Shown here: positions 1-5,793 of the stretch, in pieces
How positions within the stretch are numbered: the stretch's first letter is position 1
Layout of the letters: each line of letters begins with the position of its first letter
Assembly (NCBI GenBank): GCA_028699365.1
Contig: JAQVUQ010000149.1
Coordinates: forward strand, 1 to 6,878
Source: a bacterium
Lineage (GTDB): Bacteria > UBP13 > UBA5359
Direction: 5' to 3'
DNA length: 6,878 bases
Notes under the pieces: model-generated
Databases searched by the model: none
Told to the model about the DNA's origin: nothing
The model's input: only the letters and a program-made list of their open reading frames with translations
Position numbers and translations under genes: made by a program

Positions 1-4
1 GGAT

Positions 5-1216
5 ATGAATAACAACCAACAACCAACAACTACCGCGAAGCGGTACATAATCATAGTAGGCGACGGTATGGCCGACCGGCCGGTGCCGGAGCTTGACGGG
101 AAGACACCGCTTGAAGCGGCCGAGACGCCCTGCATGGACCGGATGGCGGCGGAAGGATGCTGTGGGCTGGTTCAAACCGTGCCGGCGGGAATGCCTCCGG
201 GCAGCGATGTGGCCAACCTCTCCCTTATGGGTTATGCTCCCGAAACAGCTTATACCGGCCGCGGCCCCCTGGAAGCGGCGGCGCTGGGGGTTACCCTGGG
301 ACCGGAAGATTACGCTTATCGCTGCAACCTGGTGACCCTGGCGGACGGCAGGCTTGAAGACTATAGCGCCGGGCATATAGACAGCGCCACGGCAGGTGAG
401 ATCATAGATCTACTGCATGCGGAACTGGGATCGGAAGAGATTGATTTCCATAGAGGAATGGCCTATCGTCATCTTATGACCTGGCGGCACGGCAGGATGC
501 TGCAGACGGTTCCTCCGCACGATATTCAGGGACGTCCCTTTGCCGGGTATCTGCCGCAGGGCGACGGTGCCGATACCGTCATACGCCTGATGGAGCGCTC
601 CCGCGAGATACTGGCGGACTGCGGCCTGAACCGCCGGCGTAAGGCTGCCGGTTTGCCGCCGGCCAATTCCATCTGGCCGTGGGGAGGCGGAAAGGCGCCT
701 GCTATAGCTCCGTTTGCTGATCAATACGGCCTGAGCGGCGCCGTGATAACGGCGGTAGACCTTATACGGGGCCTGGGTGTATACGCCGGTATGCGTATTA
801 TCGAAGTGCCCGGCGCCACCGGGTATATCGATACGGATTACGCCGCCAAAGCGGACTACGCCTTATCGGCACTGGATGATGCCGAATTCATCTTTCTGCA
901 CATAGAGGCTCCCGATGAAGCGGCGCATGCCGGCCTTCTTCAGGAGAAGATAGAGGCTATCGAGAACATAGACAGCAAGATACTGGCACCGCTTCTGGCC
1001 AGAGCCGACAGAGACAGCACCTTGCGACTGATGCTGTTGCCTGATCACGCCACGCCCATGGATATCAGGACACATTCGTCGGAGCCCGTGCCCTTTGCCG
1101 TATTTCCCGCTGCGTGTGCCGGAGGGAACGTCTATACCGAGAAAGCCGCTGCGGCAGGCCCGCTGATCGGTTCAGGGCCTGAGTTGCTTGATTTCTTTCT
1201 GTCGCGAAAGGCATGA
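5..1216 (+). CDS. apgM: Cofactor-independent phosphoglycerate mutase, archaeal type (aPGAM), or related proposed homoserine kinase
   Basis: This 403-residue protein belongs to the alkaline-phosphatase superfamily branch of archaeal-type, 2,3-bisphosphoglycerate-independent phosphoglycerate mutases. These interconvert 3- and 2-phosphoglycerate in the cytoplasm using two metal ions and a phosphoserine intermediate. Visible motifs: VGDGMAD (18-24, metal ligand Asp20), GSDVANLSLMGY (66-77, likely nucleophile Ser67), TGRGPLEAA (84-92), WPWGGG (224-229), EAPDEAAHAG (301-310, Asp304 and His308), LLPDHATP (344-351, Asp347 and His348) and THSSEPVPF (356-364, His357). Length matches the family, about 400 residues. 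The ATG at base 5 adds a roughly 12-residue polar tail (MNNNQQPTTTAK) before the conserved core. Only GGAT precedes it, so the ribosome site is cut off and a start further upstream cannot be excluded. No usable in-frame start lies between this ATG and Met22, which is inside the active site. The gene ends 3 nt before tilS in the same frame. A closely related bacterial subfamily has been proposed to be homoserine kinase, and motifs alone do not separate the two. Family: high confidence; exact reaction: moderate. Confidence 0.9.
   Translation: MNNNQQPTTTAKRYIIIVGDGMADRPVPELDGKTPLEAAETPCMDRMAAEGCCGLVQTVPAGMPPGSDVANLSLMGYAPETAYTGRGPLEAAALGVTLGPEDYAYRCNLVTLADGRLEDYSAGHIDSATAGEIIDLLHAELGSEEIDFHRGMAYRHLMTWRHGRMLQTVPPHDIQGRPFAGYLPQGDGADTVIRLMERSREILADCGLNRRRKAAGLPPANSIWPWGGGKAPAIAPFADQYGLSGAVITAVDLIRGLGVYAGMRIIEVPGATGYIDTDYAAKADYALSALDDAEFIFLHIEAPDEAAHAGLLQEKIEAIENIDSKILAPLLARADRDSTLRLMLLPDHATPMDIRTHSSEPVPFAVFPAACAGGNVYTEKAAAAGPLIGSGPELLDFFLSRKA
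11..30 (+). repeat. Heptamer tandem repeat (AACAACC, about 2.9 copies) in the apgM N-terminal codons
   Basis: AACAACC occurs twice in perfect tandem (11-17, 18-24), followed by a partial copy AACAAC (25-30). It lies just inside the apgM start and encodes the Asn/Gln/Thr-rich tail before the conserved fold. The unit is not a multiple of three, so gain or loss of a copy would shift the frame relative to the ATG at base 5. It may simply be low-complexity coding sequence. Confidence 0.7.
1206..1211 (+). promoter_or_regulatory. Shine-Dalgarno supporting the TTG start of tilS
   Basis: GAAAGG lies inside the last codons of apgM, 8 nt upstream of the TTG at 1220. It is the only plausible ribosome site for tilS. 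The nearby ATG at 1213 is in another frame, and the in-frame codon before the TTG is CAC preceded by the apgM stop TGA, so no longer tilS start is possible. The site suggests translational coupling to apgM. Confidence 0.6.
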
Positions 1217-1219
1217 CAC

Positions 1220-2620
1220 TTGCTGCTGCATGCCGTTAAAGACCTCATAGGACGACAGGGGCTGATCCATCCGGGGGACAGGGTCGTAGCCGCTGTTTCC
1301 GGCGGTCCGGATTCCGTCGTCATGCTGCATCTCCTTAATCGTCTCCGTTTTGAAATCGATTTTTCTCTGCATGTGGCGCATCTGGACCACATGTTCAGGG
1401 GTGAGCAATCGCGCCTGGACGCGGAGTTTGTCGGCCGGCTGGCTGAGAGCATGGGACTGGACCATACCGTCAAAGCGATCGACGTGCCGGACTATAGAAG
1501 TCACCATAACATCTCTTCGGCTCAAGAGGCCGCCAGGATAGTCCGTTACGCCTTTCTGGCCAAGACGGCTGAATGCATCGGGGCAAACGTCATAGCCGTG
1601 GCTCACAATGCCGATGATCAGGTGGAGACAGTGCTGCAGAACCTCATTCGTGGGGCCGGACCGGAAGGTCTGCGCGGCATGGCCTATCACAGCGGCATGA
1701 TTGCGCGCCCTCTGCTCGATACTTCCCGGGCGGATATCGAGAAATACTGCGACATACACGGTCTGGAGACCAGAATCGACGCTTCCAACGACAGTATGTA
1801 CTATACCAGAAACCGCATCAGGCATCGCCTCTTGCCGCTGCTGGAAAGCTTCAACCCCGCCGTCCGGCAGGCCGTTTCCAAGGCATCGCGGCTGTTGACC
1901 ATAGATGACGAGTATCTGGATACTCTGGCACTGCGGGCCTATGATGAGCTGTGGTCCGGCGAAGAAGAGAGACTGTCTTTTCCTGATGAGGGGCTTGCCC
2001 GACTGCATCCCGCACTGCGTCGCCGCGTGCTGCGTCTGGCCGTGGAGCGGATCAAGGGCGATCTGCGCGATATAACCCTGGGGCATATCGAGGCTATGGA
2101 AGCCCTTCTGGAAAAGAATGTCGGAGCATCGGCCGATTTACCCGGGCTGACGGTTTACAGGGATTACGGACGGCTGGTAGTGGGCTTCCGTCCGCCTTCG
2201 ACTGAAGACACCGGCCTCGTCGCCGAGCTTCAGGTTCCCGGAGAAAACCTGCTGCCGCAATTCGGGATAAGGATCAGGATTGCCGGGTTGCCGTCGCCGG
2301 AAGCTGCTCAGGTAACTCCCGGTCGCTGGCGGCTGGCTCTGGATGCCGCAGCCTTGCCCGGCCCTTTGGCGGTTCGTTTCCGCCGGCCCGGAGACCGTAT
2401 CCATCCCTTCGGTATGACCGGCAGCAAGAAACTGCAGGATCTCTTCGTCGATGCCAAAATACCCCGCTGGCAGCGTGGAGAGGTCCCTTTGCTGACGGCA
2501 GGGGATGAGATCGTCTGGGTGATAGGCCTTCGTGCCGGCAGTCGATGGCTTGCCCGGCACGATACGGTGGAAAGCATCCTGTTGGAGGCCGAGCCTTTGG
2601 CGGCTGACAGAGCTCTGTGA
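1220..2620 (+). CDS. tilS: tRNA(Ile)-lysidine synthetase TilS
   Basis: TilS is a cytoplasmic N-type ATP pyrophosphatase. It joins lysine to C34 of the CAU-anticodon isoleucine tRNA, so that the tRNA reads AUA and is charged with isoleucine instead of methionine. The 466-residue length is typical for a bacterial TilS with full C-terminal domains. The adenylation site is the PP-loop AAVSGGPDSVVML (24-36, core SGGPDS 27-32). The family segments HLDHMFRG (54-61), AHNADDQVETVLQNLIRGAG (128-147) and TRNRIRHRLLP (196-206) follow. The C-terminal TilS domain shows FRRPGDRIHPFGMTGSKKLQDLF (387-409) with WVIGLRAG near 433-440. The start is TTG at 1220, because an in-frame stop (the apgM TGA) lies two codons upstream. 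The gene follows apgM by 3 nt, so it is probably co-transcribed. Downstream comes ftsH, the usual neighbour, but with no hpt gene between. No good terminator follows the stop. Identification is secure. Confidence 0.97.
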   Translation: MLLHAVKDLIGRQGLIHPGDRVVAAVSGGPDSVVMLHLLNRLRFEIDFSLHVAHLDHMFRGEQSRLDAEFVGRLAESMGLDHTVKAIDVPDYRSHHNISSAQEAARIVRYAFLAKTAECIGANVIAVAHNADDQVETVLQNLIRGAGPEGLRGMAYHSGMIARPLLDTSRADIEKYCDIHGLETRIDASNDSMYYTRNRIRHRLLPLLESFNPAVRQAVSKASRLLTIDDEYLDTLALRAYDELWSGEEERLSFPDEGLARLHPALRRRVLRLAVERIKGDLRDITLGHIEAMEALLEKNVGASADLPGLTVYRDYGRLVVGFRPPSTEDTGLVAELQVPGENLLPQFGIRIRIAGLPSPEAAQVTPGRWRLALDAAALPGPLAVRFRRPGDRIHPFGMTGSKKLQDLFVDAKIPRWQRGEVPLLTAGDEIVWVIGLRAGSRWLARHDTVESILLEAEPLAADRAL

Positions 2621-2647
2621 TACGCTCCTTTCGACGGCTTATGTTTG

Positions 2648-2676
2648 TTGTTCGGCCATATTTAGTGTGCTATAAT
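2648..2676 (+). promoter_or_regulatory. Sigma70-type promoter for ftsH with extended -10
   Basis: A -35-like TTGTTC (2648-2653) is followed after exactly 17 bp by a perfect TATAAT (2671-2676). This -10 box is preceded by TG at 2668-2669, the extended -10 arrangement TGCTATAAT. Transcription would start near 2682-2684, giving ftsH a leader of roughly 146 nt that begins about 9 nt before the repeat element. It lies in the non-coding gap after tilS and points at ftsH. The match is seen in the sequence; activity is inferred. Confidence 0.75.
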
Positions 2677-2691
2677 GTTCCGGTATTTTTA

Positions 2692-2810
2692 TTAGCTATT
2701 TAGGCTGTAGCGGTTTAGGTCTTTAGGAGATTGCGAAGTTAGTAACGACGGAGTAATCTACGTGAATACTACTAACAGGCTAAAAGGCTAATGCGCTAAA
2801 TAGCTAACTT
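2692..2810 (+). repeat. Facing arrays of ~8-nt repeats (TTAGN units, then NCTAA units) forming a long imperfect stem-loop in the ftsH leader
   Basis: The left arm carries TTAG-type units starting at 2692 (TTAGC), 2700 (TTAGG), 2707 (GTAGC, degenerate), 2715 (TTAGG), 2723 (TTAGG) and 2739 (TTAGT), with a degenerate TTGCG at 2731. Spacing is 8, 7, 8, 8, 8 and 8 nt. The right arm carries their complements on a strict 8-nt period: ACTAA 2771, GCTAA 2779, GCTAA 2787, GCTAA 2795 and GCTAA 2803. The outer 12 bp pair perfectly (TTAGCTATTTAG 2692-2703 with CTAAATAGCTAA 2796-2807). The inner 7 bp also pair perfectly (GTTAGTA 2738-2744 with TACTAAC 2770-2776). Between them TTAG and TTTAG blocks pair across small mismatch loops, leaving a terminal loop of about 25 nt. 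The element is clearly more AT-rich than the flanking genes. It could be a structured leader affecting ftsH translation or mRNA stability, or a miniature palindromic repeat element that landed downstream of the promoter. I recognise no known riboswitch or T-box signature. The structure is seen directly; its function is unknown. Confidence 0.75.
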
Positions 2811-2816
2811 AAGTGT

Positions 2817-2822
2817 GGAGGA
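2817..2822 (+). promoter_or_regulatory. Shine-Dalgarno for the TTG start of ftsH
   Basis: GGAGGA sits 6 nt before the TTG at 2829 and fixes that start. It lies about 9 nt after the end of the leader's outer stem (2807), so ribosome access could respond to the fold or its breathing. Confidence 0.85.
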
Positions 2823-2828
2823 TATCTG

Positions 2829-4706
2829 TTGAAGATCAATATAAAAAAACTGGCGCTATTTTCTCTTATTGCGGTGCTTCTTTTGCTTTTCGCCGCAAAC
2901 TTTCGCGCTGCAAAGAAACACGATAATAGAATAACTTATACGCAATTCGTTGCCAGCATCAGCAAAGATAAGGTTGATCAGGTAAAAATTGTTAAAGACG
3001 AGATACGCGGCACTACCAGGGACGGCAAGGAGTTTCTCGTTATAATGCCTTTTGAAGACGGTCGGCTGCCCCAGATGCTTGAGCAGCACGGCGTAAATGT
3101 CGAAGGCGCAAGGCAGCAAGCAGGCTGGTGGGAGACTCCGCTCTTCCAGATGTTCCTGTTTGTCGGAGTCTTTGCCATCTTGTGGCTCTTTATCATCAGG
3201 CAGGCCCAGAATTCCAATTCCCAGGCCATGATGTTCGGACGCAGCCGTGCCAAGACGCTGGCTGAGAACTGGGAAAAGGTAACCTTCGACGATGTAGCCG
3301 GTGTCGAAGAGGCCAAGCAGGAACTGCGCGAGGTTGTGGATTTTCTCAAAGACAGGCAGAAGTTCCAGGCGCTGGGTGCCAAGATACCCAAGGGCGTCCT
3401 GCTGCTCGGTCCTCCCGGATGCGGCAAGACTCTGTTGTCGCGGGCCGTAGCCGGCGAGGCGGAAGTGCCTTTCTTTTACATAAGCGGCTCCGATTTCGTG
3501 GAGATGTTCGTCGGTGTCGGTGCATCCCGTGTCAGGGATCTGTTCAACCAGGCCAAGGAGAAGGCTCCCTGTATCATCTTCATAGATGAGATAGATGCGG
3601 TCGGCCGGCAGAGAGGAACAGGTCTGGGCGGCGGACATGACGAGAGAGAGCAGACGCTCAACCAGTTGCTGGTGGAGATGGACGGCTTCGACGCCAATCT
3701 GGGTGTCGTGCTGGTGGCAGCCACCAACCGGCCGGACGTTCTGGACCCGGCTCTGCTGCGTCCCGGACGCTTCGATAGAAGAGTTATAGTCGATAATCCC
3801 GATGTCGTCGGCCGGAACGGTATTCTCAAAGTGCATGTCAAGGGCAAGCCGATGGCCGAGGATGTCGATCTGGAAGTCCTGGCACGCCGGACTCCCGGGT
3901 TCTCCGGGGCCGATCTGGCCAATCTGGTAAACGAGGCCGCCTTGCTGGCTGCCCGGCGCGACAGAGCTGATATATCGATGGCCGAATTAGAGGCTTCCAT
4001 CGATAAGGTGATCGCAGGCCCCGAACGCAAGAGCAGGCTCATAAATGAGCGTGAGCGTGAGATCATAGCCTTCCATGAGGCAGGACACGCCCTGGTGGCC
4101 AAGCAGATGCCGACCGCTGATCCGGTGCATAAGATCTCCATTCTGCCGCGCGGTATGGCCCTGGGGTACACCATGCAGTTGCCGGTGGAAGATACGTATC
4201 TCACCGCCAAGACGCATCTCAAGGATCAGATAGCCGTTCTGCTGGGAGGACGTGTGGCTGAGACGCTGCGCTTCGACGATGTGACCACCGGTGCCCAGAA
4301 CGATCTGGAGCGGGCTACCGCCATTGCCAGACAAATGGTCTGCGCCTTCGGCATGAGCGATGAACTGGGGCCCGTGACCTTCGGCCGCAAGCAGGGCCAG
4401 GTATTCCTGGGTCGCGACCTGGTGGAAGAGCGCAACTACAGTGAAGAGGTTGCCCGGAAGATCGATGCCGAGGTGAAGTCTCTGTTGCTTGAAGGATACG
4501 AGCGTGCCAATACGGTTCTGGCAAAGGAGAAAGACCTCCTGGCCTTGATATCGGCCCAGCTTCTTGAGAAGGAGACGCTGGAAGGCGAGTTGCTGGAAGA
4601 GTTGCTTGACGGCCGTTATGTCAGCGTCTCTGTCAGCGACAGCGCCGATACAGTGGAAGCCGGTACGGTGGAAGCTGCAGAGGCTATGCACGAAGAAAAC
4701 AGCTAA
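2829..4706 (+). CDS. ftsH: ATP-dependent zinc metalloprotease FtsH
   Basis: FtsH is a membrane-anchored hexameric AAA+ protease that extracts and degrades misfolded membrane proteins and selected cytosolic regulators. The 625-residue protein has the full family layout. A first membrane segment (about 7-24) is followed by a short extracytoplasmic domain (about 25-104) and a second membrane segment (about 105-123). The AAA+ module has Walker A GPPGCGKT (194-201), pore-loop MFVGVG (226-231, Phe227), Walker B IIFIDEID (249-256) and the second region of homology [20 protein letters not shown] (298-317), with arginine fingers at about Arg311 and Arg314. The M41 peptidase domain has HEAGH (416-420, catalytic Glu417), with Asp492 in TTGAQNDLE as the probable third zinc ligand. 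An acidic, probably disordered tail ends the protein (about 600-625). The start is TTG, chosen from the strong GGAGGA 6 nt upstream and the normal signal-anchor N-terminus ([10 protein letters not shown]). It has its own promoter and repeat-rich leader upstream and a terminator downstream, so it is probably largely monocistronic. All catalytic residues are present. Identification is secure. Confidence 0.98.
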   Translation: MKINIKKLALFSLIAVLLLLFAANFRAAKKHDNRITYTQFVASISKDKVDQVKIVKDEIRGTTRDGKEFLVIMPFEDGRLPQMLEQHGVNVEGARQQAGWWETPLFQMFLFVGVFAILWLFIIRQAQNSNSQAMMFGRSRAKTLAENWEKVTFDDVAGVEEAKQELREVVDFLKDRQKFQALGAKIPKGVLLLGPPGCGKTLLSRAVAGEAEVPFFYISGSDFVEMFVGVGASRVRDLFNQAKEKAPCIIFIDEIDAVGRQRGTGLGGGHDEREQTLNQLLVEMDGFDANLGVVLVAATNRPDVLDPALLRPGRFDRRVIVDNPDVVGRNGILKVHVKGKPMAEDVDLEVLARRTPGFSGADLANLVNEAALLAARRDRADISMAELEASIDKVIAGPERKSRLINEREREIIAFHEAGHALVAKQMPTADPVHKISILPRGMALGYTMQLPVEDTYLTAKTHLKDQIAVLLGGRVAETLRFDDVTTGAQNDLERATAIARQMVCAFGMSDELGPVTFGRKQGQVFLGRDLVEERNYSEEVARKIDAEVKSLLLEGYERANTVLAKEKDLLALISAQLLEKETLEGELLEELLDGRYVSVSVSDSADTVEAGTVEAAEAMHEENS

Positions 4707-4709
4707 GGT

Positions 4710-4747
4710 AAAATGCCTCAAGTTGTATCAACTTGAGGCATTTTTTT
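4710..4747 (+). terminator. Rho-independent terminator after ftsH
   Basis: A perfect 16-bp stem pairs 4710-4725 with 4729-4744 around a TAT loop, and a seven-T run (4741-4747) closes it. It starts 4 nt after the ftsH stop. The stem core is TGCCTCAAGTTG paired with its complement. On the opposite strand the stem is followed by only four T's, so action is expected mainly on + strand transcripts. Confidence 0.93.
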
Positions 4748-4781
4748 ATGCTTCAAGCAGGCGGTTTTCGTATGCCTGGAC

Positions 4782-4787
4782 AAGGAG
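4782..4787 (+). promoter_or_regulatory. Shine-Dalgarno for the TTG start of ftcD
   Basis: AAGGAG lies 9 nt before the TTG at 4797. The ATG at 4772 is out of frame, so this site supports TTG as the start. That start also gives the family's normal N-terminus (EKLVECVPNFSEG). Confidence 0.8.
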
Positions 4788-4796
4788 AAAATCTCA

Positions 4797-5696
4797 TTGG
4801 AAAAGCTGGTTGAATGTGTTCCCAACTTCAGCGAGGGACGTTCCCTCAAGATTGTAGAGCGCTTCGTCGACATCGTCAGGTCCGGGGGAGCCGACCTGCT
4901 CGATTATTCGCTGGACCCTGATCATAACCGCAGCGTCATAACCTATGCCGGTGACATGAGCACCGTTGTCGAGACCGCCTTCAATCTGGCACGGCAGGCG
5001 GTGGCGGATATAGATATGCGCTTCCACCGGGGTGTCCATCCTCGCATGGGCGCACTGGATGTCCTGCCGCTGGTGCCGCTGGAGAATACCACCCTTGAAG
5101 ATTGCGTGTGTGCCGCCAGGGAACTGGGTAAGAGACTCGGCACGGAACTGGGGCTGCCGGTATACTATTACGGCTATGCCGCCGTGAGCGCTTCGCGCGT
5201 CAAGTTGTCGGAATTGAGACGAGGCGGGTTCGAGGGGCTGGAGACACGTATGCAGAATCCCGACTGGCACCCGGATGAAGGTCCTGATCATCCTCATCCC
5301 ACTGCCGGCGCCGTGGCGTTGGGAGTCCGAAAACCGCTGATTGCTTATAATATCAATCTGCAATCCGGCGATCTGGAAACGGCACGACGTATTGCTGTGC
5401 GCATCAGAGAGAAGGACGGAGGTCTGCACGGTGTCGAGGCACTGGGTGTCAGGCTGGCTGCGGCGGGTATGGTCCAGGTCACTGTAAATTTGCGTGACAG
5501 GAGCCTTACCTCTATGGATATGGTCTATAATGCCGTATGCACGGCTGCGGCCGAAGAGGGGATAAAGGCGGGTGACGGCGAACTTATCGGCATGGTCCCG
5601 CTGGATGAGGTGATGCGCGTATTCGGCCGGGCAACGGGGCTGTCGGGCATAGATCCGGACCGCATTCTTGAATGGAGACTAAAGAAGCATACTTGA
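4797..5696 (+). CDS. ftcD: Glutamate formimidoyltransferase (stand-alone formiminotransferase domain)
   Basis: The protein moves the formimino group between N-formimino-L-glutamate and tetrahydrofolate in the cytosol, linking histidine breakdown to the one-carbon pool. Related bacterial enzymes can also act on 5-formyl-tetrahydrofolate and replace the 5-formyl-THF cycloligase. The 299 residues match the formiminotransferase domain alone, with no cyclodeaminase part. The N-terminal half begins with the hallmark VECVPNFSEGR (5-15) and carries DPDHNRSVITY (40-50) and FHRGVHPRMGALDVLPLVP (76-94). His81 in this last segment aligns with the catalytic histidine (His82) of the mammalian enzyme. VYYYGYAA (about 122-129) and the GPDHPHPTAGAVALGVRKPLIAYNINL stretch lead into the C-terminal half, where AAAGMVQVTVNL and GELIGMVPLDEV follow. 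The TTG start is supported by AAGGAG. It follows the ftsH terminator by only about 50 nt and I find no convincing promoter there. No histidine-degradation gene is in the window, so a folate-salvage role is a fair alternative. Confidence 0.93.
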   Translation: MEKLVECVPNFSEGRSLKIVERFVDIVRSGGADLLDYSLDPDHNRSVITYAGDMSTVVETAFNLARQAVADIDMRFHRGVHPRMGALDVLPLVPLENTTLEDCVCAARELGKRLGTELGLPVYYYGYAAVSASRVKLSELRRGGFEGLETRMQNPDWHPDEGPDHPHPTAGAVALGVRKPLIAYNINLQSGDLETARRIAVRIREKDGGLHGVEALGVRLAAAGMVQVTVNLRDRSLTSMDMVYNAVCTAAAEEGIKAGDGELIGMVPLDEVMRVFGRATGLSGIDPDRILEWRLKKHT

Positions 5697-5793
5697 ATGT
5701 AAACACCTTCAGACTTCAGGCTTACAAGCTGATAAGAGAGGGTTTTGAAATAATAAAAGAGAATATAGTATTGATTGGAAAGGAGTATTTATT
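5697..5793 (+). other. AT-rich gap between ftcD and trpB2, with a strong Shine-Dalgarno
   Basis: This 97-nt stretch is visibly richer in A/T than the neighbouring genes. It holds GGAAAGGAG at 5777-5785, 8 nt before the trpB2 ATG at 5794, which settles that start. A TTGAAA at 5745-5750 with TAGTAT at 5766-5771 has only 15-bp spacing and would start transcription almost on top of the ribosome site, so I do not call a promoter. No terminator, RNA gene or attenuator-like hairpin stands out. Co-transcription with ftcD is possible. Confidence 0.6.

Noticed and set aside
1172-2086. 304-codon open frame on the minus strand inside tilS
   Set aside because: It lies entirely antisense to the secure tilS gene, shows no recognisable domain, and is expected from GC-rich codon bias.
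2607-2618. Perfect 12-bp palindrome ACAGAGCTCTGT at the tilS stop as a terminator or operator
   Set aside because: There is no loop and no T-run after it, and it is mostly coding sequence; chance is enough to explain it.
2692-2810. CRISPR array
   Set aside because: The repeat units are only 5-8 nt, in opposite orientation in the two arms, with no spacer-length gaps and no cas genes nearby.
2692-2828. T-box or known riboswitch upstream of ftsH
   Set aside because: No T-box consensus, no recognisable aptamer core and no intrinsic terminator in the leader; the structure is instead a repetitive octamer hairpin.
2856-3836. 326-codon open frame on the minus strand inside ftsH
   Set aside because: Antisense to the highly conserved FtsH N-terminal and AAA+ region, with no family motif; a shadow frame. 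The same holds for the frames at 3476-4222 and 3987-4721.
4564-4857. 97-codon + strand frame across the ftsH end, terminator and ftcD start
   Set aside because: It runs through a perfect transcription terminator and two secure genes and has no domain features.
5745-5771. Possible trpB2 promoter TTGAAA / TAGTAT
   Set aside because: The spacing is only 15 bp, the -10 match is weak, and the implied start would leave almost no leader before the ribosome site.
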